DNA of 64,000 nt from Cyanobacteria bacterium M_surface_10_m1_298 (lineage in GTDB: Bacteria > Cyanobacteriota > Cyanobacteriia > PCC-6307 > Cyanobiaceae): positions 1 to 64,000 of the forward strand of contig VGPT01000001.1 of NCBI GenBank assembly GCA_016882485.1. The letters run 5' to 3'. Shown here in pieces: positions 1 through 9,445 of this stretch. The translations under genes and the position numbers were made by a program. A model generated the notes under the pieces. It was not told the origin of the DNA, did no database searches, and was given only the letters and a program-made list of their open reading frames with translations. The number at the start of each line of letters is the position of its first letter. Position 1 is the stretch's first letter.

Positions 1-548
1 TCGAGATAGTCGCGGGGGTAATAGCGAACGAGATCCCGGGCAACCCAGAGGTCGAGGGCCGCCAGCCGCTCTGCACTCTTGGGTCCGATGCCACGGATCT
101 GGGCCAGAGGGGTGTCGGGCCTGATCGCGGTAGCCGCCGCACTACCCGCCGCACGACCCGCCGCAGTGGTTGCAGAAGCGTTCTCGATCAACCTGAGCCG
201 TGGCGGGCCGACCGGGGAGGGCGGTTGAAGGGCGCGCTGCAGTTCGTGCAGGAACTGTCTGGTGCGGCGCACCAGGCCTTGTCGGCGGGAGGGCGGTTGG
301 TCGGAGTAAGTCGCGAAGCACTGCGCCAACTCCAGCAAAGCCGCACTACGCCTTGCATCCAGACCGGAGGGTGGCGCAGCGAGTTCACGAGCGAGATAGG
401 TGCTGAACTGCTCGCGCCGCCCCTGAAGATCACCGAAGCCGCGATCGGCTTCCAGCTGCAGCGCCTGCTGCAGCGGACGCATCCACGCCTGAACCGCTAG
501 CTGCGGTCCGCCGCTGGGTTCGGGTGTGGAGAGCTGTCCTGGAACCAC
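1..548 (-). CDS. recG: ATP-dependent DNA helicase RecG, N-terminal part (cut by window edge)
   Basis: This is the start of RecG, which remodels stalled replication forks and recombination intermediates; only the N-terminal ~182 residues lie in the window. The visible part holds a helical cyanobacterial N-terminal segment (WMRPLQQALQLEADRG) and then the start of the wedge domain (TPLAQIRGIGPKSAERLAAL, followed by a YYPRDYL motif). The helicase motifs lie outside. The start is uncertain. Conserved-looking sequence begins upstream of the ATG at 482, so I chose the in-frame GTG at 546-548, which overlaps the preceding gene by about 50 nt. The conserved wedge motif makes the identity fairly safe. 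Confidence 0.8.
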   Translation of the reverse strand, partial: MVPGQLSTPEPSGGPQLAVQAWMRPLQQALQLEADRGFGDLQGRREQFSTYLARELAAPPSGLDARRSAALLELAQCFATYSDQPPSRRQGLVRRTRQFLHELQRALQPPSPVGPPRLRLIENASATTAAGRAAGSAAATAIRPDTPLAQIRGIGPKSAERLAALDLWVARDLVRYYPRDYL

Positions 549-1708
549 TGCTGCTCAGCTTCAAGGGCGCTGACCCGGCGCTGCCAGGTGCGGTAGCGCT
601 TGGCCATTGTGCGCAATGCGCGCCTCCTCTGCTCAAGGCGCTGGCGACAGGTGCGCAGCTTGGGCTGCTCAAACTCCAGATCGCTGCAGCGCAGCAACAG
701 CGTGAGCACCTCCGTTGGGGGAACCGCCTCAGGGGGAGCCGGGGACAGGCTGATCGGCAGAGCCAGACGCAGCAGGTTCGCGGGGGCGGGCAGCGCCTCG
801 ACGCGGGCTTGAAGCGCCGCATCCAACAAGCTCACGGGAAGGAGACCCTGGGCAAGGCCCAGCCGCATCATCTCCACATTCACCGCATGGGAGAGATTGC
901 GCAGGCGGAAGCGCAGGGCTCGATCGAAATGGGCCCACCAGCGCACCTGCAGCAGGGGGTCACGGGGAATCTGGGCGGCCGTGACCTCCGGCTGAAATGG
1001 AGCGCTCCAATCGCTGATCTCCTCACTCTCATCCCCATCGCCATCGGCGCTCTCGGATCCGTCGCGCTCGGCCTCCGCAGAGGGGGCATCGGCGGAGAGG
1101 CCCTGCGACGCCAGTTCAAACAGGCCTTGCATCAACGACAGCTCCGAACCTCGCCCTTCAGCCTCCGGGGTGGGGTCCGGCTCCCGCGTCGGGCGGGGAG
1201 CGCTCAGACCGGGTACTCCGTTGTCAAAAAAATCGGCGGCCAAGGGCAGATCCAGACTCAGGCTCACCGATCCCACAGGGGCCGGCGGCGCGGGCTCGGG
1301 ATCCATCGGGGCAGGTCTGTCTTCAGAGGCTTCTGCTCTTTCGATTAAGGCACTGAGAAGCTCCTGCTGCCTCTTGAGCTGCCGGCGTTGGTCGCGACGC
1401 TGCTGCTGGGCCGCCAGAGCCATCAATTGCTCGATCGTGAGCAAGGAGGAGCAGCGGCCCACCAACTGGCGCAGGCGCTGCTGAAAGGCTTGGCGCCGTT
1501 GAGCAGGGAGCTGGTTGTAACGCTCGGGAACCACCTGGGTGGCCAGATGAAAACAGGCCTGCTGCACGCTGTGCAACAGGCCGTCGCGGAGAACTTGGAG
1601 GTAAAGAGCCAGGTCGCGATAGAGAGCCGGGCTGAGCTCCTCTTGCTGCTGCAGCAACACGAGGAGCTGACGCTGGGCGTCGTCCAGGGACCGGGCGTTG
1701 GGATCCAA
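497..1708 (-). CDS. conserved hypothetical protein, Gln/Arg-rich with coiled-coil ends
   Basis: A 403-residue protein of unknown function between tsf and recG, 14 nt downstream of the tsf stop. Residues ~10-130 are helical and rich in Q, R and L. Residues ~135-235 are an acidic, proline-rich, probably disordered linker. Residues ~240-340 form a second folded-looking domain (LQVRWWAHFDRALRFRLRN). The C-terminus (~345-400) is another basic coiled-coil-like stretch. There is no signal peptide or membrane segment. The GC-rich third codon positions and lack of in-frame stops over 1.2 kb support coding. It may be co-transcribed with rpsB-tsf. I do not recognise the family. Confidence 0.75.
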   Translation of the reverse strand: MDPNARSLDDAQRQLLVLLQQQEELSPALYRDLALYLQVLRDGLLHSVQQACFHLATQVVPERYNQLPAQRRQAFQQRLRQLVGRCSSLLTIEQLMALAAQQQRRDQRRQLKRQQELLSALIERAEASEDRPAPMDPEPAPPAPVGSVSLSLDLPLAADFFDNGVPGLSAPRPTREPDPTPEAEGRGSELSLMQGLFELASQGLSADAPSAEAERDGSESADGDGDESEEISDWSAPFQPEVTAAQIPRDPLLQVRWWAHFDRALRFRLRNLSHAVNVEMMRLGLAQGLLPVSLLDAALQARVEALPAPANLLRLALPISLSPAPPEAVPPTEVLTLLLRCSDLEFEQPKLRTCRQRLEQRRRALRTMAKRYRTWQRRVSALEAEQQWFQDSSPHPNPAADRS

Positions 1709-1722
1709 GGAGTGACTCGGAA

Positions 1723-2379
1723 TCAGGCGGCCTGCATGGCGGCGACTTCAGCAGCGAAGTCCATCTTCTCGATCTCGATGCCTTCACCCAGGTTGAAGCG
1801 CACGAAGCGACGCACCTGAATGTTCTCACCGACCTTGCCGGAGATCTGCTTCACGAGCTCGTCAACGGACATGCCGCTGTCTTTGATGTAGGGCTGATCG
1901 AGCAGCGCCATCTCCTTGAGACGCTTGCCAATACGGCCAGCCACGATCTTCTCCTTCATCTCCTCTTTCTTGCCAGCGAGGTCGTCGCGACCCATTTCGA
2001 TCTGCTTTTCGCGATCGGCGACCTCAGCAGGGATGTCTTCAACGCGCACGTAGTCGACGTTGGGGCAAGCCGCCACCTGCATCGCCACGTTGCGAACGAG
2101 ATCCTGGAAGATCTCGCCGCGGGCAACGAAGTCGGTTTCGCAGTTCACTTCCACCAGAACGCCCACGCGGGCACCGGTGTGGATGTAGCTGCCGATGGCA
2201 CCTTCAGCTGCGGCGCGGCCCGACTTCTTCTCGGCGGAGGCGATGCCCTTCTGACGCAGCCACTCCACGGCTTTGTCCTTGTCGCCACTGGTCTCAGCCA
2301 GGGCTTTCTTGCAATCCATCATGCCTGCGCCGGTCATGTCGCGCAGTTCTTTGACGAGCTTGGCGGAAATCTCAGCCAT
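1723..2379 (-). CDS. tsf: translation elongation factor Ts
   Basis: EF-Ts catalyses GDP/GTP exchange on EF-Tu in the cytoplasm. The N-terminal UBA-like domain is clear ([19 protein letters not shown]), followed by the EF-Tu-contacting core motif NCETDFVAR at about residues 79-87. At 218 residues it is the short form found in cyanobacteria and chloroplasts, shorter than the ~283 residues of E. coli. It lies ~105 nt downstream of rpsB on the same strand, the classic rpsB-tsf arrangement, so co-transcription is likely. Start ATG at 2379. Confidence 0.97.
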   Translation of the reverse strand: MAEISAKLVKELRDMTGAGMMDCKKALAETSGDKDKAVEWLRQKGIASAEKKSGRAAAEGAIGSYIHTGARVGVLVEVNCETDFVARGEIFQDLVRNVAMQVAACPNVDYVRVEDIPAEVADREKQIEMGRDDLAGKKEEMKEKIVAGRIGKRLKEMALLDQPYIKDSGMSVDELVKQISGKVGENIQVRRFVRFNLGEGIEIEKMDFAAEVAAMQAA

Positions 2380-2483
2380 GGGAATGTGAGGGGAAACGGT
2401 GGGTTCAAAGCACAGTCGTCAGCAACACCGAAGAGCTTCCCCGCAGGAAAGCTCTCACCACTGACGGGTTGGATCAGAAACGA

Positions 2484-3203
2484 TCAGGCCTGGCCGTCGT
2501 CATAGGCGCCTTGCTCGTTGGAGCCGTGGCGACCTTCGTTGATGGCATCAGCAAGACGTCCAAGCACCAGCTGCACGGAACGAACGGCGTCGTCGTTGCA
2601 GGGGATGGGCACGTCGCACAGATCGGGATCGCAGTTGGTGTCCAGCATCGACACCAGAGGGATATCGAGCTTGCGGGCCTCGAGCACAGCGTTGGTTTCA
2701 CGGCGCTGATCCACCAGCACCACCACATCGGGCAGGCGGCGCATGTTCTTCAGACCGCCCAGATATTTCTGCAGGCGCTCCAGTTCGCGGCGCAGCACAG
2801 CTGCTTCCTTCTTGGGGCGCATCGCGATGGCACCGGAAGACTCCATGCGCTCCAGATCCTTTAGGCGATCAATCCGGGCACGCATGGTGGTCCAGTTGGT
2901 CAGCATGCCGCCCAGCCAACGCTGGTTCACGTAGGCAGCGCCGCAACGGGTGGCTTCGAGGGCAATCACCTCGGAGGCCTGCTTCTTGGTGCCGACGAAC
3001 AGGAAGCGCTTGCCGCTGCGGGCGGCACTGCGGACCCATTTGTAGGCGTTGTTCATGCAAACCGCGGTTTGCACGAGGTCAATGATGTGAACACCGTTGC
3101 GCGCGCAATAGATGTAGCGCGACATCTTGGGGTTCCAACGACGGGTTTGGTGCCCAAAGTGGGCGCCCGCCTCCATCATTTCGGCGAGGGTGACAACAGC
3201 CAT
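2484..3203 (-). CDS. rpsB: 30S ribosomal protein S2
   Basis: Ribosomal protein S2 of the small subunit body/head junction, 239 residues. The N-terminus [19 protein letters not shown], the segment [11 protein letters not shown] and the FVGTKKQA and WLGGMLTN motifs are all diagnostic. The reading frame stays open 28 codons further upstream, but the family start is the ATG at 3203, so I used that. It heads the rpsB-tsf pair. The ~150 nt upstream (3204-3351) should hold its promoter; I could not assign -35/-10 boxes with confidence. Confidence 0.97.
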   Translation of the reverse strand: MAVVTLAEMMEAGAHFGHQTRRWNPKMSRYIYCARNGVHIIDLVQTAVCMNNAYKWVRSAARSGKRFLFVGTKKQASEVIALEATRCGAAYVNQRWLGGMLTNWTTMRARIDRLKDLERMESSGAIAMRPKKEAAVLRRELERLQKYLGGLKNMRRLPDVVVLVDQRRETNAVLEARKLDIPLVSMLDTNCDPDLCDVPIPCNDDAVRSVQLVLGRLADAINEGRHGSNEQGAYDDGQA

Positions 3204-3351
3204 GGTTGAGTTGGGTTTCGGGTTCGCCTCCACCTGCCAGGGATCACGCCAGCCCGCCAGGCCGAGGGCCTGAAGTGGCTGGAGCAATCACCCGAAACAC
3301 GCAGGTGTGCGGGGTGAAAGTGCCTGCTGACACTAACAAACGGGCTGTCGC

Positions 3352-4284
3352 TCAGCGCAGGCCTGCGGCATGGGCCTCGGCGTAGAGGGCTCGCACGCCG
3401 ATGCGATTCAGCGGCAGGCGCAGCAGTTCCATCGCCAGGCCGGGCTTGCCCTGGCGAATCAGCCAGGCCAGCAGCGGTTTCAGGCTGCGCTCATTGAGGA
3501 GTCCACCCAAGGTGAGCAGCTCCCAGAGGAGGCGATGCAACAGGGTGAATTGAATGATGAACCGCACCCGGCGCGTGGGGTGTTTGCGGTAGAAAACCAA
3601 GCCCATCTTTGCCCTCTCCCCTTCCACCGCAATCAATCGGGGCACCTGGTCGAGGCTCAGGGGAGGGTGCCAGTGGTAGCCGACGGCCTCGGGGCAGCGC
3701 ACCAGAACCACGCCCATCTGACGCAGGCGCTCACCCAACTCCAGGTCCTCCCAGCCATACAAGCGAAAGCGTGTATCAAACAAACCGCTGCGTTCCAAGA
3801 CCTGGCGATCGATGGCCACATTGCCGGTGGCGAAATAGGCCCAGGAGAGATCCCTCAGCTTGTGGGGCTCACTGGTGGGGTCCTCAAAGTTGGCCGTATT
3901 GATCACCGCGCCGTAGGTGAAGCAGAGCCGATCCCCCCGTTGTCTCCAGGTCTGCTCCAACTGTTGGGCGTGACGGAGCAGAAAGTCCTCGGTAACAACG
4001 AGATCGCTATCAATGAACACGACGACATCGCCGCGGGCATGCTCCACGCCCCGATTCCGCCCCTCCGCCGGACCGCCGTGGTCTTGCTGAATCAGGCGCA
4101 CATGGGGGAACGCGGCACTCTGTCGCAGCAGCCAATTCACCGTGTCATCGGTGGAGCCGTCATCCACCACCACCACTTCGTAGTTCGTGATCGGAGCCTC
4201 GAGCCGTTGCCGCTCGAGGGCCGTGAGGCACTTCTCAAGGATCGGCAGACGGTTGTAGGTGGGGATGACGACGCTGAGGAACAT
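3352..4284 (-). CDS. family 2 glycosyltransferase (GT-A fold)
   Basis: A 310-residue inverting glycosyltransferase that would transfer a sugar from a nucleotide-sugar donor. The start MFLSVVIPTYNR, the nucleotide-binding VVVDDGSTDDT and the metal-binding FIDSDLVV are the GT2 hallmarks. GWEDLELGERLR in the middle matches the C-terminal ED motif of the family. There is no clear transmembrane segment, so it is probably cytoplasmic or peripheral. It stands alone between rpsB and a small basic gene, so the acceptor (cell surface polysaccharide or glycolipid) cannot be deduced. Confidence 0.85.
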   Translation of the reverse strand: MFLSVVIPTYNRLPILEKCLTALERQRLEAPITNYEVVVVDDGSTDDTVNWLLRQSAAFPHVRLIQQDHGGPAEGRNRGVEHARGDVVVFIDSDLVVTEDFLLRHAQQLEQTWRQRGDRLCFTYGAVINTANFEDPTSEPHKLRDLSWAYFATGNVAIDRQVLERSGLFDTRFRLYGWEDLELGERLRQMGVVLVRCPEAVGYHWHPPLSLDQVPRLIAVEGERAKMGLVFYRKHPTRRVRFIIQFTLLHRLLWELLTLGGLLNERSLKPLLAWLIRQGKPGLAMELLRLPLNRIGVRALYAEAHAAGLR

Positions 4285-4322
4285 GGCCAGGTCGACAGGA
4301 CGACGGATCCGAAGGAATGGTC

Positions 4323-4350
4323 AAAAAAAGGGGGATCCCGAGGGATCCCC
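4323..4350 (-). terminator. intrinsic terminator downstream of the small basic gene
   Basis: Read on the minus strand, a perfect 9-bp stem (arms 4342-4350 and 4331-4339, GGGGATCCC/GGGATCCCC, two bases between) is followed within one base by seven T (4329-4323). It sits just after the stop of the gene at 4376-4531 and before the glycosyltransferase start at 4284, so it insulates the two. Confidence 0.85.
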
Positions 4351-4375
4351 AGAGTGATGCCTGATCAGCTGATCT

Positions 4376-4531
4376 TCAGTCGGCGGCGCCACCGTTGTTG
4401 GCGGTTCCGGTCACGCCGTTACCAGCGCCCTCACCACGGCCGTCGTTGCGGAGCTTGCGCTTCTTGAACTTGCGGGCGTAGGCGCGGTTGCGCTCTTGCT
4501 TTTCCTTCTTGAGGTTGCGGCGTTTGGCCAT
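4376..4531 (-). CDS. small highly basic conserved protein
   Basis: A 51-residue protein whose first 32 residues are almost entirely charged (MAKRRNLKKEKQERNRAYAR, then KFKKRKLRNDGR) and whose tail is Gly/Asn/Ala-rich. I chose the ATG at 4531 because the lysine/arginine block starts there; the frame stays open 11 codons upstream. Such composition suggests RNA or ribosome binding, but that is inference from charge only. I believe similar short proteins are widespread in picocyanobacteria. It has its own downstream terminator and lies 40 nt after devA, which starts a separate block upstream. Confidence 0.7.
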   Translation of the reverse strand: MAKRRNLKKEKQERNRAYARKFKKRKLRNDGRGEGAGNGVTGTANNGGAAD

Positions 4532-4579
4532 CGAAACGGCTGAATCTTGGGAGAGAACATCCACCCTACTGAATGGACC

Positions 4580-5290
4580 TCAGGGGGTTGCCGCAATGGT
4601 GGGGCGTTCGGCCTCCATCAGGTGCCCATCTTCCATACGCACCAGGCGATCTGCAATATCAAGGATGCGCGGGTCATGGGTGACCATCAACACCGCACAA
4701 CCCTGTTCGCGCGCCAGCCTGCGCAACAGTTCCACCACTTCACGGCCGGTCTGGGAGTCGAGCGCAGCCGTTGGTTCATCCGCCAGCAGCAAACGCGGAT
4801 GGGCCGCTAGGGCACGGGCAATCGCCACCCTCTGTTTCTGACCGCCCGAGAGGTCGTGGGGCAACTTGTGCAGTTCATCGCCCAAGCCCACAGAGCGCAG
4901 CCATTCGCGCGCCTGATCACGTCGGGCGCGATAGCTCATCCCGGGGAGCAGATCCGAGCCCATCTGCACGTTTTGCTCAGCGGTGAGGCAGCGCAGCAGG
5001 TTGTGGCCTTGAAAAATCATGCCGATCGAGCGGCGCAGGCGTTGTCGCTCGCCCCGACTGGCATCGGCCAACTGCTGGCCCAGCACCTGAACCGAACCCT
5101 GTTGCACCTGACGCAGGGCTCCCACCAGGGTCAACAGCGTGGTCTTGCCGCAGCCCGAAGGACCGGTGAGCAGCACCACCTCGCCCGCCGCCACCTGCAG
5201 GTTGACCCCCTGCAGCACCTGACGGCGCATCGAACCCACCCCATACCAGTGGGACAAGTTCTTGAGCTCAATCGCAGCAGGGGCAGCCAT
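4580..5290 (-). CDS. devA: DevA-type ABC exporter ATPase
   Basis: ATP-binding subunit of a DevBCA/MacB-like exporter. The 236-residue protein has Walker A (GPSGCGKTT), a Q-loop (FQGHNLL), the ABC signature (LSGGQKQR), Walker B (LLLADEP) and the H-loop (VMVTHDPR). The frame is open 24 codons upstream, but ATG 5290 gives the normal N-terminus. It follows devC by 5 nt, completing devB-devC-devA. In filamentous cyanobacteria DevBCA exports heterocyst glycolipids. In a unicellular organism the cargo is unknown, perhaps a lipid or envelope compound. Confidence 0.93.
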   Translation of the reverse strand: MAAPAAIELKNLSHWYGVGSMRRQVLQGVNLQVAAGEVVLLTGPSGCGKTTLLTLVGALRQVQQGSVQVLGQQLADASRGERQRLRRSIGMIFQGHNLLRCLTAEQNVQMGSDLLPGMSYRARRDQAREWLRSVGLGDELHKLPHDLSGGQKQRVAIARALAAHPRLLLADEPTAALDSQTGREVVELLRRLAREQGCAVLMVTHDPRILDIADRLVRMEDGHLMEAERPTIAATP

Positions 5291-5295
5291 GGTGT

Positions 5296-6483
5296 CTAGA
5301 AGATCTCCGCCGGATCCGCATCCGCCAGGCGACGCATGGCCAGAGCGGCCGAGGCCATGCACATCACCAGAATCATGCTGAACACGGTCACAGCGCGAGT
5401 GGTGTCCATAAACACTGGGAGCTGGGTGGCGCTGCGCACCAGCCAGTAGAGACCCTGACCCGCGGCATAGGCCGGGAGGTAGCCAAAGGCTGCCAGCAGC
5501 AGGCCCTCACGGGCCACGACCCCTAGCAGGCTGAGCAGCCGATAGCCCATGGCCATCAAGGTGGCGTATTCGGGCAGGTGGTCACTCACATCGGAATAGA
5601 GCACCTGGTAAACGATCACGCAGCCCACCACGAAGCCCATGGCGGCCCCCAACGTGAAGATGAAGCCGATGGAGGTGCTGGTGCGCCAGTAGTTCTGCTC
5701 GAAATCGATGAAGCCCTGCTTGGTGAGCACGGTCACATCACTGGGCAGCTGCGCCTGAAGCCGCTTGGCCACCACGGCTGGATCACTACCTGGCTTCAGG
5801 CGGATCAGACCCACTTCGATGCTGCCGGGGGGCGTGTTTGGCAGCAGCTCGAGGAAGGTTTCGGAGCTGGTGAGCAGATTGCCGTCGGCGCCGAAGGACG
5901 TGCCCAGGCCCACCAACCCAGCCACCCGCACGCGCTTGCCGGCAATCTCACTCTCCACGGTGCGGCCGGCCTTAAACCACGGGGCCACTGGGCCGAACTC
6001 GGGACGCGACTGCTCATCGAACAGCACCCGCCCCTTCTGGGTCAGCAACCGCGCCTTCGGCGCCAGGCTCGGATCGGTGAACAGCGGGTCGTTGGGCTCA
6101 AAGCCGAGGGTGAGGATCGAGCGGGTGCCGCGGGTTTCGGGGTTACGCCAGAGCAGCAGATTCCAGTGCACCGGCGTAATGCCCTCCACCTCGGGGGCCG
6201 CCATCGCCTGCACGAGGCGCCGTTTGGGGAAGCCCGCCATGCTCACCGAGCTGGTGGAGCGCGGGCTGATCAGCACCAGATCCGCATCAAAGAGCCGGTG
6301 GATGGTGACGCTGGCATCAAACAGGCCATCGCGGAACCCCAGCTGCATGAACATCAGGATTCCAGCGAAGCTGATGCCCGCGAGCGCCACCGCCAGCCGC
6401 ACCGGTTGGCGCGTCAACAGCAACAGCGCTAACGGGATGCGCCGTGTTTGCCACCAGCGCGTCAGACGCCCGTGCAGGCTCAC
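5296..6483 (-). CDS. devC: DevC-type ABC exporter permease (FtsX/MacB family)
   Basis: Membrane subunit of the DevBCA exporter, 395 residues. One membrane helix lies near residues 25-50 (LAVALAGISFAGILMFMQLG), a large periplasmic domain follows (~55-265), and three helices lie in the C-terminal third, the FtsX-domain layout. It overlaps the devB stop by 4 nt (ATGA), so translation is probably coupled. It would form the membrane pore with DevA as motor and DevB as adaptor. Confidence 0.92.
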   Translation of the reverse strand: MSLHGRLTRWWQTRRIPLALLLLTRQPVRLAVALAGISFAGILMFMQLGFRDGLFDASVTIHRLFDADLVLISPRSTSSVSMAGFPKRRLVQAMAAPEVEGITPVHWNLLLWRNPETRGTRSILTLGFEPNDPLFTDPSLAPKARLLTQKGRVLFDEQSRPEFGPVAPWFKAGRTVESEIAGKRVRVAGLVGLGTSFGADGNLLTSSETFLELLPNTPPGSIEVGLIRLKPGSDPAVVAKRLQAQLPSDVTVLTKQGFIDFEQNYWRTSTSIGFIFTLGAAMGFVVGCVIVYQVLYSDVSDHLPEYATLMAMGYRLLSLLGVVAREGLLLAAFGYLPAYAAGQGLYWLVRSATQLPVFMDTTRAVTVFSMILVMCMASAALAMRRLADADPAEIF

Positions 6484-7388
6484 GGCTGGAATCGGGCAAT
6501 GATTTTGAGGCCAGTGAGGCTCGCCACCCGACGCGCATCGGCGGGATCCAGGGCCAGGCGAACTTCCACCACCCGCGCATCCGCATCGCCGGTGGGATCG
6601 GTGGAGAGCACAGCGCGCTGGCGCACCTGCGGTGAGATCCGGATCACACGGGCCTGAAGGGAACCACGGAAGCCGCCGTTCTCACTCACCAACGTGACGG
6701 CCTGACCGAGCTTCACGCGATTGATATCAGTCTCGTAGACCTCCGCCACGGCCTCGATCTGATCACCGGCACCCAACTCAAGAACACCGTCATTGCCGGG
6801 CCGTTCACCAACGCGGCTATGGATCTTGAGCACCAACCCATCGCTGGGGGCCCTCAGCTCACTGTCGTTGAGATCCACCTGCAGACCCTTGCGCTGCGCC
6901 AGGGCCTCCCGCAGTTGGCCATTCAGTTTCGCCAGGTCATCCTTTTTCTCCTCAAGCACGACCATGGCGGCGGCACCTGAACTGGCAGCGTTCTGGTAGC
7001 GCTCCACCTCACGACGCCCCAGACGGATCTGCACCTGCAGGCTGTCGATCCGGGCACTCAACGCCGCCAGATCAGCCAGGAGGCCAGGACGGTTGTCAAA
7101 GCTGGCGAGCAGCTGACCGCGGCGGACACGCTCCCCTTCCTGCACCAAGAGGCTGCTGATCCGGGGGCTACCGCCCATGGCCCCCATGGGGGCCGCCAAA
7201 CGCCGCACATCCCCTGCAGGCTGCAGATTGCCGAGGGCAGAGACCGCTTCAATCCGTGGTTGGACCACCGGAGCCACCACCTTGGGTGCTGGCTTCTGAA
7301 GGGAGCGAACCCCAGCAATCAAAGCGGCCAGCAGCACAAGAGCACCACCTGCAGTGAGCCAGGGCCTGCGCTGAAGGGCCTCCAGCAT
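6480..7388 (-). CDS. devB: DevB-type membrane fusion protein (HlyD family)
   Basis: Periplasmic adaptor of the DevBCA exporter, linking the inner membrane permease to an outer membrane duct. The 302-residue product has an N-terminal membrane anchor (residues ~10-30), a lipoyl/barrel half (SSLLVQEGERVRRGQLLASF), a coiled-coil hairpin (~110-180) and the second lipoyl half (ELRAPSDGLVLKI). The start ATG at 7388 shares its A with the pcyA stop (TGATG), which fixes the start and implies translational coupling. The frame is open further upstream inside pcyA, but that is shadow. Confidence 0.9.
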   Translation of the reverse strand: MLEALQRRPWLTAGGALVLLAALIAGVRSLQKPAPKVVAPVVQPRIEAVSALGNLQPAGDVRRLAAPMGAMGGSPRISSLLVQEGERVRRGQLLASFDNRPGLLADLAALSARIDSLQVQIRLGRREVERYQNAASSGAAAMVVLEEKKDDLAKLNGQLREALAQRKGLQVDLNDSELRAPSDGLVLKIHSRVGERPGNDGVLELGAGDQIEAVAEVYETDINRVKLGQAVTLVSENGGFRGSLQARVIRISPQVRQRAVLSTDPTGDADARVVEVRLALDPADARRVASLTGLKIIARFQP

Positions 7389-8119
7389 CAGCCCAACGGA
7401 AGGGGATCGTCGAAGAGCAAGTCCTCGATGTAGCGATCGGCCCACTCGGGATTGAAGGCCTTTTCGAGCACCCGCCGGGTCTTGTCGTTGCGCTTTTGTT
7501 GCTGGCAATAGGAGAGCTGACCCTGATGACGCCTCACCGTATCGGGGTGGTCGATGGGCTGAGGCTCAGCCTCACGGCAGCACTCCGCCAACACGGAGAG
7601 AAAGTCGCTCACCACGGCGATGAACGCCTGCTCCTCCTCGGCATCAGCCGGGCGCACAAAGCGCACATAGGGGGAAAAAATCGTTCCCCATTCCGGCAAC
7701 TCCCGCTCCTGGGAGAACTGGCGTTGGCTCAACGCCTCCAGGCGACGCACCACCGGCGACGGCAGCTTGCCGGTAACCGGAGAGAGATCGACAATCGCGG
7801 CAGACACCACCCCGCGGCCGGCGACGATATCGGCCCCGAACACCGGCAGGTCGAAACGGGGATCGGGGAAGAACACGCAATGCAGAATCTGCAAACCGGC
7901 ACCGAAGCGGGCGGTTTCCAGATGGAGCTTGCGCAGGCCGCGGCAGCAGCGGAGCTCGTTGCGGATGAACAGATCCTCCCCATCCAGGCTGCCGCTGATC
8001 GCTTCCAGTTCCGGATCCACCTCCAGGGGCTGGAGCTCCGGCAGCGTGGCCCACTGCTGACGAATACGGTCGGCGAGAGCATCGACAAGGGGATGGATTC
8101 CCAGCGCTGCAGAGCTCAT
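7388..8119 (-). CDS. pcyA: phycocyanobilin:ferredoxin oxidoreductase
   Basis: PcyA reduces biliverdin IXalpha by four electrons from ferredoxin to phycocyanobilin, the phycobilisome chromophore. The 243-residue protein shows [20 protein letters not shown] and LPVFGADIV. His80 and Asp97 have the same spacing as the catalytic His88/Asp105 of the Synechocystis enzyme, and Glu68 matches its Glu76. A long upstream extension of the open frame is rejected because ATG 8119 (MSSAAL) gives the family length. It is the first gene of a coupled block with devBCA. Confidence 0.95.
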   Translation of the reverse strand: MSSAALGIHPLVDALADRIRQQWATLPELQPLEVDPELEAISGSLDGEDLFIRNELRCCRGLRKLHLETARFGAGLQILHCVFFPDPRFDLPVFGADIVAGRGVVSAAIVDLSPVTGKLPSPVVRRLEALSQRQFSQERELPEWGTIFSPYVRFVRPADAEEEQAFIAVVSDFLSVLAECCREAEPQPIDHPDTVRRHQGQLSYCQQQKRNDKTRRVLEKAFNPEWADRYIEDLLFDDPLPLG

Positions 8120-8137
8120 CGGTGACGCGGGCAAGGC

Positions 8138-9445
8138 ATGCGGTCGATCCTGCCAGCAGAATGGCGAGACAAGCGAGCTGCGAACCCGTTGCCCGGATTG
8201 ATCACTGCCTCGTTGCCGGAGCCGCAGCGAGCCCAGCTGTCCAACGGAGCCACGGTGGTGCAACTGGATCTTCCGGATGCCCCAGTGGTCTGCCTGGATT
8301 TCTGGTGCCGAGCGGGTAGTGGAGAGGAAGGCGCGGGGGAATCGGGTCTGGCCCATTTCCTGGAACACATGGTGTTCAAAGGCAGCCAACAGCTGGAGGC
8401 CGGGGAATTCGACCTCCGCATCGAGGCACTCGGGGGCAATAGCAACGCCGCCACGGGCTTCGACGATGTGCACTATCACGTGCTCGTGCCTGCGGCGGCG
8501 GCCAGTGAATCCCTGGCCCTGCTGCTGGATCTGGTGCTGCAGCCGCGCCTCGATCCCGATGACTTCAGCCTGGAGCGGCAGGTGGTGCTCGAGGAGCTGG
8601 CCCAGAGCGAAGACCAACCGGAAGAGGTGGCGTTCCAGCAGTTGCTCCAGCGGAGCTGCGGCGACCACGCCTATGGCAGGCCCATCCTCGGCAGTAGGCA
8701 AGCCCTGATGGATCACAGCCCGCAGAGCATGGGCGCCTTCCATCAGCGCAGCTACCGCTCCGATCGCTGCTGCCTCTCGATCGCGGGTCCGTTGGCAAGC
8801 CTGGCGATTCAGGAGCAGCTGGAGCACTCCCCCCTGGCGCAGCTCCGACCCGCCGAAGCCGGCGGAGAGCCTCAGCCGCTCACGTTCCAAGCCGGCGAAC
8901 ATCGGATGGAACTACCCCGCCTGGAGGCCGCCCGGCTGCTGATGGCCTGGCCACTTCCCGGCGCCGCTGATCAAAAGACAGTGCTTGGCGGTGATCTGCT
9001 TACAACTTTGTTGGCGGAGGGACGCCGCAGTCGCCTAGTGGAGCGGCTGCGGGAACAGCTGCGCCTGGTGGAAAGCATCGATCTCGACCTCAACGTGCTC
9101 GAGTCGGGCTGCCTGGTGCTGCTCGAAGCGGTCTGCGATCCAGACCAGCTGCCCGCGGTGCGGCGCGAGGTGGACAGCGTTCTGCGGGAGCTGCAAGACG
9201 TTGACCCCAGCAACGCTGAACTGGAGCGGGCGAAGCGGCTCGTGGGCAATGGCTATCGCTTCAGCCTGGAGGCTCCAGGGGGTGTGGCCGCGATGGTGGG
9301 CAACAGCACCCTTTGGGGACGGCACCACAACCTTCAGGCACCGCTCGACTGGCTCGAGGAGTGGGATGTGAAGCGCCTCGCCCGTGATCTGATCCCCGCG
9401 CTGAGCCCCGAGCGTGCCTTCTGCCTGGAGGCCGTGCCGGCGTGA
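8138..9445 (+). CDS. M16 family zinc peptidase, catalytic subunit
   Basis: A processing-peptidase-like (insulinase family) metalloprotease of 435 residues. The inverted zinc motif HFLEH is at residues 73-77, with the third acidic ligand in the segment [10 protein letters not shown] about 76 residues on. The N-terminal [13 protein letters not shown] and the [17 protein letters not shown] segment are typical. No signal peptide is obvious. Its partner gene starts in a 4-nt overlap (GTGA), so the two are probably made together as an active/inactive pair. The substrate is unknown; cyanobacterial homologues are thought to degrade peptides or transit-peptide-like fragments. Confidence 0.9.
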   Translation: MRSILPAEWRDKRAANPLPGLITASLPEPQRAQLSNGATVVQLDLPDAPVVCLDFWCRAGSGEEGAGESGLAHFLEHMVFKGSQQLEAGEFDLRIEALGGNSNAATGFDDVHYHVLVPAAAASESLALLLDLVLQPRLDPDDFSLERQVVLEELAQSEDQPEEVAFQQLLQRSCGDHAYGRPILGSRQALMDHSPQSMGAFHQRSYRSDRCCLSIAGPLASLAIQEQLEHSPLAQLRPAEAGGEPQPLTFQAGEHRMELPRLEAARLLMAWPLPGAADQKTVLGGDLLTTLLAEGRRSRLVERLREQLRLVESIDLDLNVLESGCLVLLEAVCDPDQLPAVRREVDSVLRELQDVDPSNAELERAKRLVGNGYRFSLEAPGGVAAMVGNSTLWGRHHNLQAPLDWLEEWDVKRLARDLIPALSPERAFCLEAVPA

